DNA of 48,583 bases, taken from contig JAJJXM010000130.1 in the NCBI GenBank assembly GCA_024516155.1, positions 1 through 48,583 of the forward strand, given 5' to 3'. The stretch's first letter is position 1. Each line of letters opens with the position of its first letter. Below the pieces are notes generated by a model, which did no database searches, was not told the DNA's origin, and saw only the letters and a list, made by a program, of their open reading frames with translations. The stretch comes from Pyronema omphalodes. Its lineage: Eukaryota > Ascomycota > Pezizomycetes > Pezizales > Pyronemataceae. Shown one piece after another: positions 20,901 to 28,600 of this stretch. A program made the translations under genes and the position numbers.

Positions 20901-23900
20901 GCGAATATGTAGGCGAGATGTGGCAAACGAGCCGGGAAGCGGCAGCAAGAGGGGAGGGAGCAGGAAAGTATAGGGAAGTGCTGGGCATGCTGGGAGAACT
21001 GTACTGTCAGGGGTATGCGGTTCCATGGGCAGAGTGGGGGGAAAGGCACGGCATGGTTCGCATGCCGACCTACCCTTTTGCAAGGGAAAGCTACTGGCTG
21101 CCTTCATTAAGGGGGAGTGGGTATGTAGAGAGAGCAATCCTGGACAGTCATGTGGACATGGAACCTTCACGAACGTTTACCTGCGTAAGCAAGCACTGGG
21201 AGGCAGCCCCCATGGAAGCGAACGGCGTATCCGCTCGTGACGGGGAAATGGTGGCGATCCATGCGGCCAGGGGAAGCATGGAGCTGGCCAGAGTGCTGCA
21301 GCGCCTGCTGCCGGGGGCCGGACTGTTCACCACGGAGGCCTTGGAGGCATCGCTGAACCAGCCGGCGGACGCTTGGCAGGCCTACACGACCTTCATCGAT
21401 CTGGCGGGCGACGACGAAGCGGCGGGACAGGAGCATGAGGCCGCTGTAGCCTGGCTGCAGCGCTTTGTGGCCCAGGATACGTCCGCCGGCCGGGTCGCCA
21501 TACTGGTTACGCGGGGGCTGGAGCGTATCGATGGCGGCCGCACCTTGAGCTTGTCCGGAGCAGCGCGTGCAGGGCTGTATCGCACGCTGCCTTGCGAATA
21601 CAGCCGTCTGAATGCGGCCCACCTGGACGTGGATCCCGAAGCGGAAATCGCCGTGCAGGCCGAGCAGGTGCTGGTCGAGTTGGCAGTGGGCGCGCCGGAT
21701 GGCGAAACGGGCTGGCGTCAAGGGATACGGTATCGGGCCCGGCTTGGGGAAGCGCCGCCAGCGGCGGCTGTCCGCGGAGAACGGCCCGAGTGGGACCCGG
21801 CGCGGGTGCTGCTGGTTACCGGAGGGACGCGGGGGCTGGGCTATGCGTGCGCGCGTCATCTGGTGGAACATGCCGGTGTCAAGCGAGTCGTGTTAACCGG
21901 CCGGGAGCTCCTTCCGGCCCGGCCGCATTGGGAAGCGGAACTGGCCGGGGAAAAGGCCGGATCGCCCCGGGCCTTGAAGCTCCGGGCGCTGCTCGAACTG
22001 GAAGCGTTGGGCGCGGAGGTGGAGGTGTTGTCGACAGACCTGGCCGACCGGGAGGCGTTGTTCCGCACCCTGGAACGGGTGAGGCTGACGCGGGGAGCGA
22101 TTGGCGGCGTGCTGCACTGCGCAGGCCTGGCCGACGGTGAGACGCCGGCATTTATTCGCAAGTCGCGGGAAGGAATGCGGCAGGTACTCGAGCCAAAGGT
22201 CGCCGGACTGAACCATTTGCTGGCAGGCGTGGAGCAGGACCCGCTGCAATTCTTGGTGTTGTTCTCCTCGGTGTCGGCGGCGGTGCCGCGCCTGGGAGCC
22301 GGACAAAGCGACTATGCCATGGCTAACGGCTACATGGACTATGTCGCCGGTTCCTGGTCAGGGGCATGCCCGGCTGTCAGTGTACAGTGGCCCAGTTGGA
22401 GAGACACGGGCATGGGAGAAGCCACCAGCGCGGTGTACCGGGAAAGCGGACTGCATAGCCTAAGCACAGCGGAGGGATTGGAGATCCTGGAGTACGTTCT
22501 GCGAGAATACCGGGGGCCTGTCGTGCTGCCGGCCGTGGTGGATCCGCAAACGTGGCGGCCAGAGCAGTTGCTGCAGCGTCCGAGCCGCCGGGTGGCCTCC
22601 CGGGAAGAGGTTCAGGCGCGGAAGACGGCATCGCATACGGAAGGCGGGCCGACATCCGCATCCGTAGAGCAGTGGCTGCGTTCCCTGATCGCTCAGGAAT
22701 TGAAATATGACCCGTCCCGTCTGGAGCGGGATGTGCCGTTCCCGGATTACGGGGTGGACTCGATCCTGCTTACGCAGTTGCTGCGTCGAATCCGGGAAGA
22801 GATCGGTCAAGAACTGGAGCCGACGCTCCTGTATGAATACCCAACGTTGGCCGAGCTGTCGGCGCGCTTGGCTCCGGTGTACGGGAGACGGGACGTGGAC
22901 CACGGGCAGCCGAAGAACGAAGGAGAGGCGGACCGCAGTCCATTCAGGGCGGACCGTCCGATCGAGGACGTGACGGCAGCGGAAGGCGCAACGGCGGGGA
23001 ACGGGGACATCGCAGTGGTGGGCATGTCCTGCCGGTTCCCGGGGGCGCCGACGCTGGACGCCTATTGGGAGCTGTTGTCGAACGGACGGCGTGCCATCGG
23101 TCCGGTCCCGGCAAGCCGGTTCGGCGCGGGGAGCGGATATCAAGCCGGGCTGTTGGACGACGTGGGCTGGTTCGACCCGTCATATTTTCTGATTCCGCCC
23201 AGCGATGCGCAAGCGATGGACCCTCAGGCACTGGTTTTGTTGGAGGAAAGCCTATCGGTCATCCACCATGCAGGATACCGGCAGGAAGACCTTAAAGGAA
23301 GAGCGGTCGGCGTATACGTAGGAGGACGAAGCATGCACCAACCGGACAAAGCTCGGGCCGAGGCCGCGCGAAACGTGATCGTGGCGGTTGGCCAGAACTA
23401 TCTGGCGGCGAATGTGTCGCAGTATTTTGATTTGAGGGGCCCGAGCATCGTGGTGGATACGGCATGTTCGTCGGCCCTGGTGGGCATGAACATGGCGATA
23501 CAGGCACTGAGAAACGGGGAGATCGAGGCGGCCATCGTGGGCGGCGTAAGCGTGCTGCCGGATGAGCGTGTGCATCAAATGTTCGATCAGCGAGGGCTGC
23601 TCAGCCGAGATAGCGCATTCCATATCTTTGATCGGCGATCGAAAGGAATCGTGCCGGGAGAAGGAGCGGGCGTGGTGTTGCTGAAAACGGTCGAGGAGGC
23701 CAAACGTTCGGGAGACCGGATCTATGCGGTCATCAAGGGAATGGCGATCAACAATGATGGTCGGACGGCAGGGCCGGCAACGCCGAACTTGGAAGCGCAG
23801 AAGAGCGTGATGAGGAAAGCGCTGAAGGCGAGCGGAAAACGGGCAGGAGAAGTAGGCTACGTGGAAGCGAACGGATCGGGAACGGAAGTGACGGACCTGT

Positions 23901-24388
23901 TGGAACTGAAAGGACTGGAGGAGGTATACCGGCAGGAAGGCGAGGGAGCGTTGGAAGTGGGTTCGATGAAGCCGAACATCGGCCATCCCTTGTGCGCGGA
24001 GGGGATCGCGGGTTTCATCAAGGCGGCGCTAATGGTAGAGAAGGGAAAGATCGTGCCGTTTCTGTCGGGCGAAGCGGGAATGGAGCACTACCGGATCGAG
24101 GAATCGCCCCTTCGTTTGAGCCGGGAGCTGAAGGCATGGGAAGGGAAGAAGCGGACGGCGGGCGTGAGTTGTTTTGCAGACGGAGGGACCAATGCGCATG
24201 TCATTATTGAGCAGTGGGATGACCCCGAACAGAGGGGAACAACGAGCAGAAGTCCGCTTTCTGTTCCGCAGTTAAACCGATATGAAGTTGGAAATCTGGA
24301 TGTCGAGCCTAAAATAAAGGTGCTTACGAAAGCTTCCCCTAGTTTATTGAATACCTCGGAAGTATTAGGAGCATTTTGGATGTCGTAG
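13652..24388 (+). CDS. PKS3: trans-AT polyketide synthase, DH*-ACP-KS-DH*-KR-ACP-KS-KR-ACP-KS0
   Basis: The 3578-residue protein runs: N-terminal helical docking hairpin (1-40), DH* (44-330), ACP (353-437, Ser394), KS (489-902; Cys648, His783, His821), half-length DH* (about 1076-1240), KR (to about 1730; Ser1623, Tyr1636), ACP (Ser1802), KS (1897-2310; Cys2056, His2191, His2229), KR (about 2510-2970; Ser2873, Tyr2888, spaced two residues wider than usual), ACP (Ser3037) and KS0 (3119-3520; Cys3272, Asn3407, His3445). The two ACP-KS blocks are nearly identical at DNA level. From about 14697 to 24213 the DNA is clearly richer in G+C than the start, the last 170 bases and the neighbouring genes. 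It ends about 60 residues after the KS0 without the YPF linker motif; PKS4 begins with the partner DH. Confidence 0.94.
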   Translation: MKDILSYLFQEAKTGRLSKAEAATLLRQLQALGGSEKREFLYPLLQENISNFEAQKFRTVLHANKHVRFPVSKHGDVILNPWIFVEMACAGMHVSRKAVGEGPLCFKLNEVVWDEFARFQGAASEWILEFYEDCDGSQGFEIYSMINEEGESSSCSGLIDLIDHGQVRTVVNVDEFLQSDLFQLYSADECGEFLCTSGVFGEEYVWQGEVGFDSLYIGQNAIAVKMMPSSETENLTLYGGLLSHWLQSAWVGLLCAGMGGAEMKVNTPLNFGANVFPVFIKELSLLEIENPVAWAILTYKNDSLNMELCNLNGHVVLSINDIRTHLLPEGRNSITDQGTTIVLSQGKGWRAHMKGWGMEACLEEDLKEQIGKLLKMPVERLDRETNFADFGLDSIGLAQLASQLSQYFEVRVTPSVFFGHATIQRLTAYMEKEYGSELSAFYHEGTVGPAEGMAKPKPPTQRVRRNGRARRSKWGNSRRQNASRRASDEPIAIIGMSGRFPEARNTEEMWDILVNGREAIREIPADRFGIYEPGGAQGAVKRWCGVLPGPGEFDPYFFEISPKEAEEMDPRQRLLLQESWNALEDAGQGAGRLGAARVGMFVGVEQGDYHKLAGGQGGITSGHNAVLASRLAYFLNLNGPVMAIDTACSSGLVAAHQACLSLRNGECDLALAAGVNMIYSPDAYEAMEAAGMLSADGKSYVFDQRANGLVPGEAGVALVLKRLSQAEADGDPIYAVIRGSGINYDGKTNGITAPSGVAQTNLLRAVYEQYGIEPEQIEYVVAHGTGTKLGDPVEVNALVEAFGGGNPGSCALTSTKGNLGHTFAASGLVNLVSLIEAMRHEVIPPSLYCEKENEYVRWEGSPFYVNKRAKPWKRKEGRVRIGAVSAFGMSGTNAHMVLESYERELPGIREEEMPFYLLTLSAKSEEALGRKIEELRRELSSGKWEKRDLGRISYTLGEGRHHFQYRCAVIVGDLADALECLERMGKGEKGPNLCRGTVPRDFRGYAMLSEYVGEMWQTSREAAARGEGAGKYREVLGMLGELYCQGYAVPWAEWGERHGMVRMPTYPFARESYWLPPAAGEAGSGGTDAVLHPWVQRNTSDLYALRYSSRFTGEETCVTEGGAGERSISEEALLDMVRIALREASGYGALEDEVVVAVTDAAWHEPLRMKNEDPHAGGEATEVHIELHPQEDGGVAYGIYSGSLSRPEAQLLHGEGVVYLEEQQNESVADEPVAEAATGETREDASSHREEEPYELLTYEETWQVEALGANAGPEEARTEQASRVLVCCLNEPAHQRTVMERMQRLDEHARVVFLSQTAGDVPSKPGIYGVDEGDAESFRASLDRISREEGPVDALLYLWPLENAAYVKDSTPIVHLLQGAARARKRPSRLILAGEYQEELERCYAEAWIGVERSLGLIVPDMSVFAVLGKAEGGPERLGDWLERLDRELREGTTESVRYEEGRRYVNRIRALPQTEEPQEQGRVREGGTYLITGGCGGLGRLFARHLAEKGPVQLILTGRTELDDSKRKQLSELEAAGSRVMYVQADVSDRKGMKAGLERAKAVMGPITGLIHAAGVESLESVLEKSAEQYKQVLSPKMEGTLVLEDLLKEEPLEVVSYFSSTSAILGDFGSCDYAMGNRFLMSYGEYREAERRAGRVKGKTVTIQWPLWGEGGMGRGEAASVRLYLESSGQRLLETEEGLRAYDRAMGSEWPQQCILVGKRERVNGFLDKRKRAEQAAKGEMETEVPAMKKGKGRRAHMKGWGMEACLEEDLKEQIGKLLKMPVERLDRETNFADFGLDSIGLAQLASQLSQYFEVRVTPSVFFGHATIQRLTAYMEKEYGSELSAFYHEGTVGPAEGMAKPKPPTQRVRRNGRARRSKWGNSRRQNASRRASDEPIAIIGMSGRFPEARNTEEMWDILVNGREAIREIPADRFGIYEPGGAQGAVKRWCGVLPGPGEFDPYFFEISPKEAEEMDPRQRLLLQESWNALEDAGQGAGRLGAARVGMFVGVEQGDYHKLAGGQGGITSGHNAVLASRLAYFLNLNGPVMAIDTACSSGLVAAHQACLSLRNGECDLALAAGVNMIYSPDAYEAMEAAGMLSADGKSYVFDQRANGLVPGETGVALVLKRLSQAEADGDPIYAVIRGSGINYDGKTNGITAPSGVAQTNLLRAVYEQYGIEPEQIEYVVAHGTGTKLGDPVEVNALVEAFGGGNPGSCALTSTKGNLGHTFAASGLVNLVSLIEAMRHEVIPPSLYCEKENEYVRWEGSPFYVNKRAKPWKRKEGRVRIGAVSAFGMSGTNAHMVLESYERELPGIREEEMPFYLLTLSAKSEEALERKIEELRRELSSGKWEKRDLGRISYTLGEGRHHFQYRCAVIVGDLADALECLERMGKGEKGPNLCRGTVPRDFRGYAMLSEYVGEMWQTSREAAARGEGAGKYREVLGMLGELYCQGYAVPWAEWGERHGMVRMPTYPFARESYWLPSLRGSGYVERAILDSHVDMEPSRTFTCVSKHWEAAPMEANGVSARDGEMVAIHAARGSMELARVLQRLLPGAGLFTTEALEASLNQPADAWQAYTTFIDLAGDDEAAGQEHEAAVAWLQRFVAQDTSAGRVAILVTRGLERIDGGRTLSLSGAARAGLYRTLPCEYSRLNAAHLDVDPEAEIAVQAEQVLVELAVGAPDGETGWRQGIRYRARLGEAPPAAAVRGERPEWDPARVLLVTGGTRGLGYACARHLVEHAGVKRVVLTGRELLPARPHWEAELAGEKAGSPRALKLRALLELEALGAEVEVLSTDLADREALFRTLERVRLTRGAIGGVLHCAGLADGETPAFIRKSREGMRQVLEPKVAGLNHLLAGVEQDPLQFLVLFSSVSAAVPRLGAGQSDYAMANGYMDYVAGSWSGACPAVSVQWPSWRDTGMGEATSAVYRESGLHSLSTAEGLEILEYVLREYRGPVVLPAVVDPQTWRPEQLLQRPSRRVASREEVQARKTASHTEGGPTSASVEQWLRSLIAQELKYDPSRLERDVPFPDYGVDSILLTQLLRRIREEIGQELEPTLLYEYPTLAELSARLAPVYGRRDVDHGQPKNEGEADRSPFRADRPIEDVTAAEGATAGNGDIAVVGMSCRFPGAPTLDAYWELLSNGRRAIGPVPASRFGAGSGYQAGLLDDVGWFDPSYFLIPPSDAQAMDPQALVLLEESLSVIHHAGYRQEDLKGRAVGVYVGGRSMHQPDKARAEAARNVIVAVGQNYLAANVSQYFDLRGPSIVVDTACSSALVGMNMAIQALRNGEIEAAIVGGVSVLPDERVHQMFDQRGLLSRDSAFHIFDRRSKGIVPGEGAGVVLLKTVEEAKRSGDRIYAVIKGMAINNDGRTAGPATPNLEAQKSVMRKALKASGKRAGEVGYVEANGSGTEVTDLLELKGLEEVYRQEGEGALEVGSMKPNIGHPLCAEGIAGFIKAALMVEKGKIVPFLSGEAGMEHYRIEESPLRLSRELKAWEGKKRTAGVSCFADGGTNAHVIIEQWDDPEQRGTTSRSPLSVPQLNRYEVGNLDVEPKIKVLTKASPSLLNTSEVLGAFWMS
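14697..16878 (+). repeat. Repeat A, copy 1 (ACP-KS block)
   Basis: This 2182-base segment matches 18921-21102 at a constant offset of 4224. By eye I found five differences (14716, 14857, 15791, 16437, 16729), two of which change residues (Ala/Thr, Gly/Glu). It runs from just before the ACP to LP of the YPF...YWLP motif after the KS. There is no transposase or terminal inverted repeat, so recombination between modules is the simplest origin. Confidence 0.93.
15014..15112 (+). other. Arginine-rich ACP-KS linker (second copy at 19238-19336)
   Basis: Residues 455-487 of PKS3 contain 10 Arg and 3 Lys and no acidic residue, with clusters RVRRN, RARRSK and SRR. Such a basic linker is not seen between the other ACP-KS pairs of the window. 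It is repeated unchanged in the second copy because it is part of repeat A. Confidence 0.8.
15116..19184 (+). other. Module 4: KS-DH*-KR-ACP
   Basis: The KS is complete (DTACSSG, AHGTGT, NLGH). The DH-like region begins normally (AVLHPWVQRNTSD) but is only about 150 residues long: the His and Pro positions of the active-site motif read Glu and Ser, the second hotdog half with the catalytic Asp is missing, and an acidic linker follows. The KR (GGCGGLG, Ser1623/Tyr1636) has VES in the LDD-loop position, so no B-type Asp. The predicted output is a beta-hydroxy unit. The DH*-KR-ACP part recurs in PKS4. Confidence 0.85.
16861..19062 (+). repeat. Repeat B, copy 1 (DH*-KR-ACP N-half)
   Basis: This 2202-base segment matches 27832-30033 in PKS4 at an offset of 10971. 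I found six differences by eye, including Val/Ala in VLVCCL, Asp/Gly in LDKRK and Ala/Val in EQAAKG. It starts in the post-KS ESYWLP motif and ends just after the serine codon of the ACP. It overlaps both copies of repeat A at its ends. Confidence 0.92.
18921..21102 (+). repeat. Repeat A, copy 2 (ACP-KS block)
   Basis: This is the second copy of the ACP-KS block. After 21102 the sequence changes abruptly from the half DH* to a KR N-terminal segment (LPSLRGSGYVERA), so the module downstream is different even though the KS is the same. Confidence 0.93.
19340..22880 (+). other. Module 5: KS-KR-ACP
   Basis: The KS is the second repeat-A copy. No DH remnant separates it from the KR. The KR has GGTRGLG and the Ser/Tyr pair in FSSVSAAVP...SDYAMAN; two extra residues separate Ser and Tyr. 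The ACP has DYGVDSILL (Ser3037). The predicted output is a beta-hydroxy unit that the DH of the following KS0 module could dehydrate. Sampled lines around 21.9-22.0 kb are 70-73% G+C, the highest I counted. Confidence 0.85.
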
Positions 24389-25600
24389 CCGGGCCTGATG
24401 AGGGCGTGGAAAAATCAGAAGGAGGTAGGAGCTGTGAAGCAGGAATTTCTACTGGGCCATCGCCACCCGATAATGCGAAGTCATAAAGCTTATGGTCAGG
24501 AGTTGCTTCCGGGTTTAGCGTACATTGATCTGATTTATCAGATGTTCAGCGCTAACGGTTACGCCGTGGATGAGTTGGAGCTGCGTAACGTATCGATTTA
24601 TCAGCCGCTTACAATCAGGGAGGGCACAGAACTCAGGCTTTTGATTTGCTGCGAAGCGGTAGAAGAGGGACGCTGGAGCATAAGAGTCGAAGGAAGTGAT
24701 CATCGAGACGGCAGGGTGAGTTTGGTTCCCGATAAGTATATGACTGCTGAGATGCATCTTATTCCGAAGATTCATTTTGCCGAAAAACTTGATATTACGC
24801 AAAACGTGGCTTTGGCTGAACGCCAGATTCCTATGGACGACATTTATAGTATGTGCGTGGAACAAGAATTGGAGCATTCGGGCATAATGAAGGCCGAGGG
24901 CATGTTATATATTACAGGTGACGCTGTGCTTATGCATCTGTCCCTGGGACCTGAGGCTTTGAAGACTGCCGGAGATACATTGTTTCATCCTGCTCTTATC
25001 GATGCCAGCGGCGTGGGTTGTGCTCCATTGTTTGCCGATTACGCTACCGATAAAAAACAATTATTTCTGCCTTTATGCTACGAGTCTTTTCGTGCAGTAA
25101 AAAAAATCCAGACCTCTTGTTATGCGCACGTTAAACGTGCCTCGGTCTATCGTAAAAATGAGCTTATGTACGCATCGGTTGATTTTTATAATAGTGCTGG
25201 AGATAAACTTGCCGAGCTTAAAGGATTCATCAATAAGTTGGTAAGAGGGGCCCAATTCATTAATCCGAACCGAAGCGAGGACGGTAACGCGGGGGAATCT
25301 TCCTCAACGTCCCGCCCGAGTACAGCAACGAGCAAACCTCGGAATTCGAATCACACAGTGAGAGGTAGAGGCGGTGCCCTGGTCTATCTGTCTACCCTAT
25401 TGGCAGACAAGCTTAGCCAGCCTGAGGTTGAGACAAATGTCGGTTACTATGAGATGGGGTTGGATTCGTCCGGGATGATGGAAGTAGTACAAACCATAAG
25501 TGAATATACAGGTGAAACGCTGCCGCCGACTTTGTTGTTTGAATACACAACGATCGAGCAGTTGGCAGTGCATTTGGACGAACAGTTTCCTGCTGTGTTT
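23006..25600 (+). other. Module 6, split over PKS3 and PKS4: KS0 | DH-ACP
   Basis: The KS keeps Cys3272 and the NIGH His3445, but the HGTGT motif reads NGSGT: Asn3407 sits exactly 135 residues after the Cys, where KS1 has His. Loss of this His is the hallmark of non-elongating KS0 domains. PKS4 opens with a DH that has His17, Gly21 and Pro26 (HxxxGxxxxP) and Asp190, then an ACP (MGLDSSGMM, Ser345). Together with module 5 this is a dehydrating bimodule: module 5 reduces and the module 6 DH removes water without chain extension. That reading follows known trans-AT logic. Confidence 0.85.
24417..24426 (+). promoter_or_regulatory. Ribosome binding site of PKS4
   Basis: AGAAGGAGGT is a near-perfect Shine-Dalgarno sequence seven bases before GTG 24434. 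It decides for the GTG over an in-frame ATG at 24398, which has no such site and would add 12 residues not expected before a DH. Confidence 0.88.
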
Positions 25601-28600
25601 GCAGGGGAAACAGAGTCGGACTGGGGGAAGGAGAATCGGCTCCCTCATGGCGAGATACATAATGCGTCAGCACCTGCATATGGTTATGGATCCTCTCCAA
25701 TCTCTGCTGGTCTGTCCGCAGGCAACGATGAGGATATGGCCATTATTGGGATGGCGGGGAGGTATCCTGGCGCAGAGCGATTAGATCAATTTTGGGAAAA
25801 TTTATTGGAAGGCAAAAATGGTATTACGGAAATCCCCAAAGAACGTTGGGATTGGACGCGTTTTCGAGGAGTGCGGTCGGCTTCAGGAAGGCCCATTTCC
25901 AAATGGGGGGGATTCATCGACCGGCCCGAACATTTTGATCCACAGTTCTTCCGGATTTCTCCGAGGGAGGCAGAAATTCTGGATCCGCAGGAACGGCTAT
26001 TTCTGGAGACCTGCTGGGAGACGATAGAAGATGCAGGGTATACGCCAGAAACGCTAACGGCTTCCCGCGGAATGAACAAGAGAAATCACGTTGGAGTTTT
26101 TGTGGGAGTTATGCATAAGGATTATGCCCTGATCGGTGCGGATGTGGTCAATGAGGGAATCCCTCTGTCCTTGAACTATGCCCCGATTGCCAATCGCGTA
26201 TCTTATTTCTGTAATTTTCATGGGCCAAGTCTTGCAGTGGATACGGTGTGTTCATCTTCACTTACGGCCGTCCACCTGGCAATGGAAAGCATAAAACGGG
26301 GAGAGTGCGAGGTTGCACTAGCAGGAGGTGTCAACCTGTCCCTGCATCCGGCGAAGTATATTTCTTATGGAGTTGCCGATATGCATGCCAGCGATGGCTT
26401 TTGTCATACATTTGGCAAAGACGGGGACGGATACGTTTCGGGTGAAGGCGTGGGAGCCGTTCTTTTAAAACCGCTGCAACAGGCAATCACTGACGGAGAT
26501 CATATTTATGCGGTGATTAAAGGGAGTTCTGTCAATCACGTTGGTAAAGTTAGCGGTATCACGGTGCCTTCTCCGGTTGCGCAGTCAGAGATGATTGTGG
26601 ATTGCTTGCAAAAGTCAGGTGTCGATCCCCGCACTATCAGTTACGTCGAGGCGCATGGAACGGGAACGACGCTTGGGGACCCGATTGAATTGCAGGGACT
26701 TGTTAAGGCGTTTCGCCAGTATACGGATGATGTGCAATTTTGCTCCATTGGGTCTGTTAAATCGAACATAGGACATGCAGAATCGGCAGCAGGTATTTGC
26801 GGTTTGCAGAAGGCTGTGCTTCAGCTGTATCACAAACGCTTGGTTCCCTCTTTGCATGCGGAAGAATTAAATCCACATATCCATTTCGAGCTAACGCCTT
26901 TTTATGTCCAGCGGAAGCAGGAGTTCTGGTCATTGCCTGATGGCGCTTCATATCCTCGTCGTGCAGGCATCAGTTCCTTTGGTGCAACCGGATCCAATGC
27001 TCATCTTATTCTGGAAGAGCACAGCCTTTCTGCGTTTGAAAAGAGAGGCTGCGGGGACGCAGTAGTTCAAGACCAACCCTGCATTGTTCCGGTATCCGCT
27101 AAAAATAAAGAGAGGCTGGCAGCGTATGTCGTCAAGCTGCGCCAGTATCTGTTGGAAGCTGCCAGCAGAGAACCGGAGCCGACGCTGCCTGGATTACGGC
27201 ATGTCGAAGATATTGTTAATGAATTGTTGGCACAATCATTGTCCGTGCATCCGAGCGTACTTGATCGGGAAACCGAGTGGAGCGAGTACAGCATTGATCC
27301 CGTACAGCTCGTAAACCTTCGAGACGTGCTTAATGAGCGATTTCATGTGCAGCTGCGGGAACTCTCCCCTGTAAGCTCAATCGCTTCGGTTACCGAAGCG
27401 ATTGCCCGGGAAGCTGATGAGACGGTGCTGGCCGTTCAGGATGGAGCAGAACGAAATCCTGTTGGAGACTTCTCCAAAAGGCATCTTCTCACCATAGGAA
27501 ATGTGGCTTATACCTTGCAGGTTGGACGAGAAGCCATGGAAGAGCGCGTGGTTTTTTTGGTACAAAGTCTTGATGAGTTGGCAGTTCGACTTGAGGAGTT
27601 CGCGCAAGGCAAGGAAGATATCGCCAATTGTTGGCAAGGTACCGTGAAACAAAATAAGGAGACATTGAGTTTTCTAGGTTCCGATATTGAAGAGCTGGCA
27701 CGCAAATGGGTAAGGGAACGTCAGTACAGAAAACTCGCTGAAGTGTGGGCTAAGGGGTTGAATGTGGACTGGCATAGTTTGGACCATGCCGGATTTCGTC
27801 GCATTCCATTGCCGACTTACCCTTTTGCAAAGGAAAGCTACTGGCTGCCACCGGCCGCCGGCGAAGCTGGGAGCGGCGGGACCGATGCCGTGCTTCATCC
27901 CTGGGTGCAGCGCAACACCTCCGATCTCTATGCCCTGCGGTATTCCTCCCGGTTCACGGGGGAAGAGACGTGCGTGACAGAGGGGGGTGCGGGCGAACGC
28001 AGCATATCGGAAGAAGCGCTGCTGGATATGGTGCGGATCGCCCTGCGCGAAGCATCCGGTTACGGAGCACTGGAGGATGAGGTGGTCGTGGCGGTAACCG
28101 ATGCGGCATGGCATGAACCGCTGCGGATGAAAAACGAAGATCCGCATGCCGGGGGAGAAGCAACCGAAGTACATATCGAGTTGCATCCTCAGGAGGATGG
28201 CGGCGTGGCCTACGGCATTTATAGCGGAAGCCTGTCCCGGCCGGAGGCCCAGCTGCTGCACGGCGAGGGGGTCGTGTACCTGGAAGAGCAGCAGAATGAA
28301 TCGGTAGCGGACGAGCCCGTGGCTGAGGCTGCCACAGGCGAAACCAGGGAAGATGCCTCATCCCATCGGGAAGAGGAGCCTTATGAGCTACTGACGTACG
28401 AAGAGACATGGCAAGTAGAGGCGTTGGGGGCAAATGCCGGGCCGGAGGAGGCCAGAACGGAACAAGCATCGCGGGTGCTGGCATGCTGCCTGAATGAGCC
28501 AGCCCATCAGCGGACGGTGATGGAACGGATGCAGCGCCTGGACGAGCATGCGCGTGTCGTGTTTTTATCTCAAACGGCAGGGGATGTTCCGTCGAAGCCG

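Noticed and set aside
14697..21102. Long direct repeats as a composite transposon or IS pair
   Set aside because: There is no transposase, terminal inverted repeat or target duplication, and the edges fall on PKS domain motifs in frame.
24398..24433. ATG 24398 as start of PKS4
   Set aside because: It has no ribosome binding site, while the GTG at 24434 has a near-perfect one at ideal spacing.
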